From: Bacillota bacterium
GTDB lineage: Bacteria; Bacillota; Clostridia; Christensenellales; CAG-138
DNA length: 10,615 bases
NCBI GenBank assembly: GCA_023409435.1
Contig: JAEYHP010000041.1
Span: forward strand, 1-10,615
Direction: 5' to 3'
Shown here: positions 6,770 to 10,615 of the stretch, in pieces
Layout of the letters: every line of letters begins with the position of its first letter
How positions within the stretch are numbered: position 1 is the stretch's first letter
The notes under the pieces: generated by a model
The model's input: only the letters and a program-made list of their open reading frames with translations
What the model was told of the DNA's origin: nothing
Databases searched by the model: none
Program-made: the position numbers and the translations under genes

Positions 6770-6810
6770 ACGGACATCTCCTTTCTTTTTATAACCTATA
6801 CTTTAAAACT

Positions 6811-6837
6811 TTTATACCCTTTGTCCCAATATTTCAA
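6811..6837 (-). promoter_or_regulatory. Weak candidate internal promoter before rsfS
   Basis: On the minus strand TTGAAA (6837-6832) and TATAAA (6816-6811) are separated by 15 bases, shorter than the optimal 17. They lie in the AT-rich 102-base gap between nadD-yqeK and rsfS, so rsfS may have a promoter of its own besides read-through. Confidence 0.3.
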
Positions 6838-6871
6838 TACCCGCAGCTCAAATATTCCGCCATTACTCGGG

Positions 6872-7996
6872 CTATGAAAAACTGTCCTGTTTGAGTTCCC
6901 TGAGCGCCGCAAGGGAATGCTCATCCACGCTTTGCCCCCGCGCACGCACATAACCGATACAATCTTCCAAACACGCGGCCATCGCGGCATTGAGATCCTC
7001 AAACTCAAACGCCAAGGCCCTGAGTCTGTCAACGCCCGGAAACTCCCGGTTAGGCTCTATCATATCCGCTACGTATATGATTTTGTCAAGTTTTGTCGCC
7101 CCACGGTCGGAAGTCGTATGCAGTTTTATGGCGCGCAGCACTTCTTCATCCGTTATGCCGTAGCGCGTACGCGCAAGGCGTTCCCCCGACGCCGCGTGGG
7201 ACAGCGCGCCGCTGTCCGAACCGCGTGCGCAGTCATGCAGCAACGCCGCCAGCCGCGTTTTTTTTGCGTCCGCCCCGTAGCGGGCGGCAAGCGATACCGC
7301 CGTACGCACAACGCCCATGGTATGCCGGTATCTGTTTATATTCAACGCGGCACGGCAGTTTTCCTGCATCCGTTTGAGGGAATCCGGAATATACAGGCCT
7401 TGCTCATAAATATACGTTTCCACGGCGGGCGGCACAAGCCCCTCTATGGGCAGCGCATCATAGACGCGGTCCCGCACCAGTGTAGACGAAACGGACGGCA
7501 CCTGGATATCCAAAAGCTCAATTTCGGCGCCATATTCCGCCCTGAGACGGCTTGCCGCTTCCTCATCCCCAGCGGCTTGGCCCTGCCGTTTCACGCCAAC
7601 GATCGCCGCAAGGCGCATCAGCTCCTCCGCACGGCTCCAGGTGGGAAGGTCGTCCAGGAGGTCGCTGCCCACGATCAAATGGAAGCGATCCTGCGGGCAG
7701 CGCCTTTTCAGCTCGAGCACAGTATCCACGGTATAGCTTTTCCCGCCGCGCACAAGCTCGATATCCGAAACCGAGATCCCTTCAAGCCCCTCAACCGCAA
7801 GGCAGGCCATTTGATACCTGTGCTCCGCGCCGATATGCCCGTCCACTTCCTTGTGCGGAGGGTCCGCAGCCGGGATCAGCAATACCTCATCAAGCCTGAG
7901 CGCCCGGCGCACGCCCTGCGCCATTTGGATGTGCCCATGATGTATGGGATTAAATGTCCCGCCCAATATTCCAACGCGACGCGGGCCTGCATGCAT
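6872..7996 (-). CDS. nadD: Fused nicotinate-nucleotide adenylyltransferase (NadD) and YqeK HD-domain hydrolase
   Basis: A 374-residue bifunctional protein. Residues 1 to about 203 are NadD, which makes deamido-NAD from nicotinate mononucleotide and ATP: GGTFNPIHHGH (12-22, nucleotidyltransferase motif), PPHK (46-49), SYTVDTV (87-93), GSDLLDDLPTWSRAEEL (110-126) and SSTLVRDRV (170-178). Residues about 205-374 are a YqeK-type HD domain, a family shown to cleave Ap4A: metal-ligand candidates His225 (RYRHTMGV), His254-Asp255 (LLHDCAR), His267, His293 (KLHTT) and Asp311 in VADMIEPNR. In B. subtilis these are separate neighbours nadD (yqeJ) and yqeK; here they share one frame with no stop between. 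The ATG has GAGGAG 8 bases upstream. rsfS follows on the same strand. Confidence 0.95.
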   Translation of the reverse strand: MHAGPRRVGILGGTFNPIHHGHIQMAQGVRRALRLDEVLLIPAADPPHKEVDGHIGAEHRYQMACLAVEGLEGISVSDIELVRGGKSYTVDTVLELKRRCPQDRFHLIVGSDLLDDLPTWSRAEELMRLAAIVGVKRQGQAAGDEEAASRLRAEYGAEIELLDIQVPSVSSTLVRDRVYDALPIEGLVPPAVETYIYEQGLYIPDSLKRMQENCRAALNINRYRHTMGVVRTAVSLAARYGADAKKTRLAALLHDCARGSDSGALSHAASGERLARTRYGITDEEVLRAIKLHTTSDRGATKLDKIIYVADMIEPNREFPGVDRLRALAFEFEDLNAAMAACLEDCIGYVRARGQSVDEHSLAALRELKQDSFS

Positions 7997-8063
7997 GCTT
8001 GCGGCTCCTCTTGCGGCTGTTTCTCTTACCCATAGTGCAACGGCCGCCGTTTTCTTTACACAT

Positions 8064-8069
8064 ATTATA
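8064..8069 (-). promoter_or_regulatory. Candidate -10 box for nadD-yqeK
   Basis: A perfect TATAAT on the minus strand about 68 bases before the start. No good -35 hexamer is seen at 16-18 bases upstream, so this is a partial promoter match only. Confidence 0.4.
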
Positions 8070-8120
8070 CACCAAATGAATGCTTTGGCGCATACAAATC
8101 CTCACTTAGGCAAGAATTGA

Positions 8121-8274
8121 AGCAATAAAACTTATAAACCGGAGTAAGGAAACGGGAGATTTTCGTCCGCCGCCAGGAACGGAACGAAGCGTAGCAGAGC
8201 TACGCCGAGTGGAAGGTGACACCGCGGTGGGTGAAAAGAACCGTTGATTTTTCCGGTTTATAAGTGGAATTGCT
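8121..8274. repeat. 154-bp palindromic (cruciform-type) element
   Basis: The ends AGCAAT (8121-8126) and ATTGCT (8269-8274) and the inner arms CTTATAAACCGG (8131-8142) and CCGGTTTATAAG (8253-8264) are perfect inverted repeats. Pairing continues imperfectly inward (AACGG, TTTTC and CC blocks recur in both arms). The exact centre (8189-8205) is a 7-bp hairpin GCGTAGC-AGA-GCTACGC. It lies between the divergent nadD-yqeK and membrane-protein genes, 37 bases before the latter's ATG. No reading frame fills it and no target-site duplication is obvious. It resembles a MITE or a REP-type repeat; a folded 5' leader RNA for the plus-strand gene is the alternative. Confidence 0.75.
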
Positions 8275-8311
8275 GTAACCCAAAGATCTGCCATACAAAG
8301 GAGGGATATGC

Positions 8312-9151
8312 ATGGATAAGGACCTGAAACGGTACTATAAGCAGCGGCAGCATGGCGGGCGCGGCACTGCGGCCAGAGTTGCGGACGGCGTCGTACTCCG
8401 TATTGTGTTCGCTGCGGGCTGTTACCTGTGGTTCCGGCATAACGTAGCAAACGAAATGGTCGTCATATTGCTGACCGCGCTGACCACGCTTCTATTTCTT
8501 GTCGCGATGCGGCTTTACCGCCAGCTTTCCTTCGATAAATTCGTAAAAAAGGAAAAGGAGCGGCTGACGGACGTGGTGCTGTGCGAGCGGCTCATGCTGC
8601 TGCCTGAGGAGGAGTTTTATGCGCTCAATCAGCGCATTGTGGAGCTTCTGCCGGGCTTTGAGAACGCGCACCTTGTAAGCATACAGCGTGCCTCCCAACT
8701 TGGTGAGGACGATATTCTAGCCGCCTTCCACGCGGCGCAAAAAGAAAACGCACAGCAGCTAGTCATCATCAGCCTCTCCGCCTGCCGTGATCAGGCGCTT
8801 GCCCTCATTGGCCGCCTGCCCGTACGCGTGGAACTTGTTCCCATCCCCACGCTTTTGCGCATGGCGCGTCAGCTCGAAGGATACGCCGTGACCGACGAGG
8901 ATGTGGAAACGCATATCCGCAGCCTGATGGGCGCGCAGCGCGAAAAAAGGGCGCGCATGCAGGCGGAGCCGTTCGGGGCAAAGCACGCTAAGAAATACCT
9001 CATCTGCGCCATCGTATTGACGCTTTCCTCGTTCATCACCGGTTACGCGCTGTACTACCGGCTGCTCGCGGGCGTATGCCTGCTGCTGTCCGCGACATCC
9101 TTTGTTTTGAACCGGCACGGCGCTTCGGAACCGGCGGAACACGCGCAATAA
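8312..9151 (+). CDS. Uncharacterised four-helix membrane protein
   Basis: A 279-residue protein. A basic N-terminus (1-24) is followed by two hydrophobic segments (about 25-42 and 47-66), a soluble middle of about 160 residues (68-226) and two more segments (about 228-247 and 249-266), which suggests a hairpin-cytosolic domain-hairpin topology. The middle contains NAHLVSIQRASQLGEDDILAAF and QQLVIISLSACRDQALALIGRLPVRVELVPIPTLLRMAR (around 118-186, quoted in parts), a strand-helix pattern that recalls Mrr-type restriction-endonuclease-like domains, but the catalytic D-ExK signature is not evident. AAGGAGG lies 7 bases before the ATG; an ATG 4 bases earlier in another frame stops after three codons. 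Function unknown. Confidence 0.8.
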   Translation: MDKDLKRYYKQRQHGGRGTAARVADGVVLRIVFAAGCYLWFRHNVANEMVVILLTALTTLLFLVAMRLYRQLSFDKFVKKEKERLTDVVLCERLMLLPEEEFYALNQRIVELLPGFENAHLVSIQRASQLGEDDILAAFHAAQKENAQQLVIISLSACRDQALALIGRLPVRVELVPIPTLLRMARQLEGYAVTDEDVETHIRSLMGAQREKRARMQAEPFGAKHAKKYLICAIVLTLSSFITGYALYYRLLAGVCLLLSATSFVLNRHGASEPAEHAQ

Positions 9152-9176
9152 AAAATTACGGGCTGAGAGGTTTTTA

Positions 9177-9245
9177 GGTATGCACGGCGCGCGCACCGTA
9201 CAAGATAATAGCATACCGGGGATGGTTCCCCTATACGCGAAAGGG
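9177..9245 (+). ncRNA. Structured 5' leader of the Asn/Gln-rich protein gene
   Basis: GGTATGC (9177-9183) pairs with GCATACC (9211-9217), enclosing ACGG/CCGT (9184-9187/9196-9199). Next, GGGG (9218-9221) can pair with CCCC (9228-9231), and the same C run can instead pair with AGGG just downstream (9242-9245), close to the ribosome site AAAGGAGGG. Two exclusive folds are therefore possible. No known riboswitch class is recognised: a CTGAGA at 9162 recalls the TPP motif, but its partner half is missing. Confidence 0.4.
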
Positions 9246-9264
9246 AAAGGAGGGCGAGAAAACA

Positions 9265-9414
9265 ATGGCATACAACCAGAACAATAACCAGAACAATAAC
9301 CAGAACAATAACCAGAACCAGACCAACGAACAGAAGCAGCGCACCCAGCAGCCGCAGAAACAGAACAATCAGGGACAGCAGAAGACAAAATTGCCCAACC
9401 AGAACCAGTACTAA
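9265..9414 (+). CDS. Small Asn/Gln-rich repeat protein (49 residues)
   Basis: A short frame from ATG 9265 to TAA 9412-9414 with an excellent ribosome site (AAAGGAGGG, 11 bases upstream). The product begins MAYNQ and has three perfect 12-base repeats (AACCAGAACAAT, 9274-9309) plus a partial copy, giving a repeated NQNN tetrapeptide. The rest is a Gln/Lys/Asn-rich tail ending NQNQY. There is no hydrophobic stretch or signal peptide, and it contains no Cys, Trp, Phe or His, so it should be disordered and very hydrophilic. Composition recalls gamma-type small acid-soluble spore proteins, but their repeat motif is not present, so no function is assigned. A structured region and a strong terminator follow. 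Confidence 0.65.
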   Translation: MAYNQNNNQNNNQNNNQNQTNEQKQRTQQPQKQNNQGQQKTKLPNQNQY

Positions 9415-9437
9415 TACTGGCATTGCGCAATTAAGAA

Positions 9438-9540
9438 GTATGCGGCAATACTGCCGCGCTTGGAACACCAAGGGTCAGCTCCTCTTTCGTAATAACGCGA
9501 CCCCGGTCTATGGCATGACGGCTTGATGTCTTTATGCCTG
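9438..9540 (+). ncRNA. Structured 3' region or small RNA candidate
   Basis: Between the small ORF and its terminator there is no plus-strand gene but a chain of hairpins: GCGGCA/TGCCGC (9442-9447/9452-9457), CTTGG/CCAAG (9459-9463/9468-9472), GGGTC/GACCC (9472-9476/9499-9503) and GGCATGAC/GTC-ATGCC (9512-9519/9528-9538). Together with the terminator this could be a long structured 3' untranslated region or an independently processed small RNA. No known RNA family is recognised. The rest of the gene-free stretch up to ptb (9570-9796) holds only candidate promoters and a GC-rich palindrome (9690-9699). Confidence 0.4.
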
Positions 9541-9569
9541 GCGGGAGGAAAATTCCTCCCGCTTTTTTT
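9541..9569 (+). terminator. Strong intrinsic terminator after the Asn/Gln-rich gene
   Basis: A perfect 10-bp stem, GCGGGAGGAA (9541-9550) and TTCCTCCCGC (9553-9562), followed by seven T. There is no T-run on the other side, so it works in the plus direction and separates the small-protein unit from ptb. Confidence 0.93.
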
Positions 9570-9651
9570 GTGTTTTTTGCCGCCTTTTCGCCGCAACCTT
9601 CCGCCTTGTTATTCTGTTTGCCCCGCTGCAGGGCAACGCCCGCTTCCCAAA

Positions 9652-9681
9652 TTGTTTTCAGAAAGAATGCAAAATTATGAT
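9652..9681 (+). promoter_or_regulatory. Candidate promoter P1 of ptb
   Basis: TTGTTT (9652-9657), 18 bases, then TATGAT (9676-9681), downstream of the terminator and about 115 bases before the ptb start. Confidence 0.45.
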
Positions 9682-9700
9682 ACATTGGACCCGCGCGGGA

Positions 9701-9729
9701 TTGCGCGCGCCCCGTAAAAACGGTATGAT
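9701..9729 (+). promoter_or_regulatory. Candidate promoter P2 of ptb
   Basis: TTGCGC (9701-9706), exactly 17 bases, then TATGAT (9724-9729), about 67 bases before the ptb ATG. Either this or P1 may be the real one. No clear Rex operator overlaps either. Confidence 0.45.
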
Positions 9730-9796
9730 GAGGAATAATAATGCGTGTTTTTTCAGCGTTCTTTCTTAACATTATCAACAGAAGGGTAGACAGCTT

Positions 9797-10615
9797 ATGC
9801 CCATCCGAAATTTTGACGAACTTGTAAGCCGCGTAAAAAGCGGCAAAAAACGCACCGTTGCGCTGGTGGAGGCGCATGACGTGCATGCGCTTGAAGCGCT
9901 CGCGCACGCGAAGGATATCGTTTCCGCCATACTGGTCGGCAACAAAGAAAAAATCACGGCAGCGCTCATAGAAGCGGGGCTTGAGACCGGCGCGTACGAA
10001 ATTGTAGAGGTGCCGGAGGGCATGCATCCTTCCGTTTGCGCAGCACAGCTTATTCACGAAAAGCGCGCGGATTTTCTGATGAAGGGCAAAATCATGACGG
10101 GCGACCTTTTAAAAGGCGTACTCTCCCCCGAAGCGGATTTAAAGGCCGGGGGACTGATGAGCCATGTCATGATGGTGGAGGTACCCAATTACCATAAGTT
10201 GATCTGCGTGACCGACGGCGGCATGTGCACGTACCCGGATCTCGAAAAGAAAAAGCATATCGTGGAAAACGCCGTACGCTTTTTCCACGGCCTTGGGTAT
10301 GAAAAGCCCAATGTCGCGGCGCTGTGCGCGATTGAGACCGTGAACCCCAAAATGCAGGATACCGTGGACGCCGCGGCGCTCAAGGAAATGAGTTTAGACG
10401 GAACGCTTTCCTCCTGTTATGTGGAGGGCCCCATCTCCTACGACCTTGCCATGGTGCCGGGGCTTTCCGAAACAAAGGGCTATTCCTCCCCCGCCGTGGG
10501 CGAATTTGATATTTTATTCGTGCCTGAAATCGTGGTGGGAAACGTATTGGGCAAGTGCCTTGTCTACACCTGTGGCGGGCGTATGGCGGGCGTCATACAG
10601 GGCTGCAAGGTGCCG
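9797..10615 (+). CDS. ptb: Phosphate butyryltransferase, 3' end beyond the window
   Basis: 273 codons are present without a stop; the family is about 300 residues, so only the C-terminal 30 or so are missing. The enzyme converts butyryl-CoA and phosphate to butyryl phosphate and CoA, the step before butyrate kinase in butyrate fermentation. Family blocks: NFDELV (5-10), AILVGNKEKI (44-53), KRADFLMKGKIMTGDLLKGVL (89-109, quoted in part), LMSHVMMVEVP (120-130), LICVTDGGM (135-143), IETVNPKMQDTVDAA (179-193) and VEGPISYDLA (209-218). Phosphate acetyltransferase is a related alternative, but the N-terminus and spacing fit Ptb. The ribosome site is modest (AAGGG, 10 bases upstream). A butyrate kinase gene would be expected next, outside the window. 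Confidence 0.9.
   Translation, partial: MPIRNFDELVSRVKSGKKRTVALVEAHDVHALEALAHAKDIVSAILVGNKEKITAALIEAGLETGAYEIVEVPEGMHPSVCAAQLIHEKRADFLMKGKIMTGDLLKGVLSPEADLKAGGLMSHVMMVEVPNYHKLICVTDGGMCTYPDLEKKKHIVENAVRFFHGLGYEKPNVAALCAIETVNPKMQDTVDAAALKEMSLDGTLSSCYVEGPISYDLAMVPGLSETKGYSSPAVGEFDILFVPEIVVGNVLGKCLVYTCGGRMAGVIQGCKVP

Noticed and set aside
6917..8035. 372-codon plus-strand frame opposite nadD-yqeK
   Set aside because: It is an antisense shadow of a GC-rich gene whose own strand carries the NadD and YqeK motifs.
8213..8227. T-box-like string AAGGTGACACCGCGG
   Set aside because: There is no Stem I, no TGGN bulge, no terminator and no aminoacyl-tRNA synthetase or amino-acid gene downstream; the string is part of the palindrome arms.
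9157..9250. TPP riboswitch suggested by GGCTGAGA and a later GCGAAAGGGA
   Set aside because: The second conserved half (CTGATxxGG...CCAGCG) is not recognisable and the downstream gene has nothing to do with thiamine.
9274..9318. Short tandem repeats as a CRISPR or satellite
   Set aside because: The 12-base repeats are contiguous without spacers and lie in frame inside a coding sequence with a good ribosome site.
9431..9530. Minus-strand stretch reading AIDRGRVITKEELTLGVPSAA, which looks protein-like
   Set aside because: It has no start codon or ribosome site near it, is open only by lack of stops and overlaps the hairpin chain; it may be a relic or chance, so it is not annotated.
9640..9796. 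Rex operator in front of ptb
   Set aside because: The nearest string, TCTTAACATTATCAACAGA, is not a proper dyad of the TTGTTA/TAACAA type.

Overview
The window looks like part of a Clostridia-type (low-G+C Firmicutes lineage, moderate G+C) chromosome. The signs are a Rex redox repressor, a B. subtilis-type xanthine phosphoribosyltransferase (Xpt), the nadD/yqeK/rsfS cluster in Firmicutes order, a phosphate butyryltransferase (butyrate-type fermentation), strong AGGAGG-type ribosome binding sites and classic intrinsic terminators. The exact family cannot be fixed by eye; a gut Clostridia such as a Christensenella relative is only a guess.

Layout. (1) 1-254: a complete tRNA-Glu(CTC) with its terminator, then a palindromic repeat that carries a second copy of the tRNA 3' end. 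(2) 320-1249 (-): an AT-rich APH-fold small-molecule kinase. (3) 1476-2906 (-): xpt followed by a TagG-like ABC-2 permease; a hairpin between them covers the permease ribosome binding site. (4) 2907-3134: a divergent promoter region, with sigma-A-like promoters for xpt (-) and rex (+). (5) 3135-3761 (+): rex, facing (6) across a bidirectional terminator. (6) 3859-6233 (-): a probable three-gene operon of WYL regulator, AlkZ-like uncharacterised protein and flavin reductase-like flavoprotein. (7) 6368-7996 (-): a fused nadD-yqeK gene followed by rsfS (TTG start), closed by a terminator. (8) 8121-8274: a 154-bp near-perfectly symmetrical palindrome. (9) 8312-9151 (+): a four-helix membrane protein of unknown function. 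(10) 9157-9569 (+): a structured leader, a 49-residue Asn/Gln repeat protein, a structured 3' region and a strong terminator. (11) 9797-end (+): ptb, cut by the window edge after 273 codons.

How the genes relate. Most of the recognised genes are core metabolism: purine salvage (xpt), NAD synthesis and dinucleotide turnover (nadD-yqeK), ribosome hibernation (rsfS), NADH/NAD+ sensing (rex) and butyrate formation (ptb). The accessory content is the tRNA-linked palindrome, the AT-rich kinase, the WYL operon, the second palindrome and the Asn/Gln-rich transcript. I see no CRISPR array, transposase, integrase or phage gene. The least explained parts are the two palindromic elements and the 9157-9569 transcription unit.
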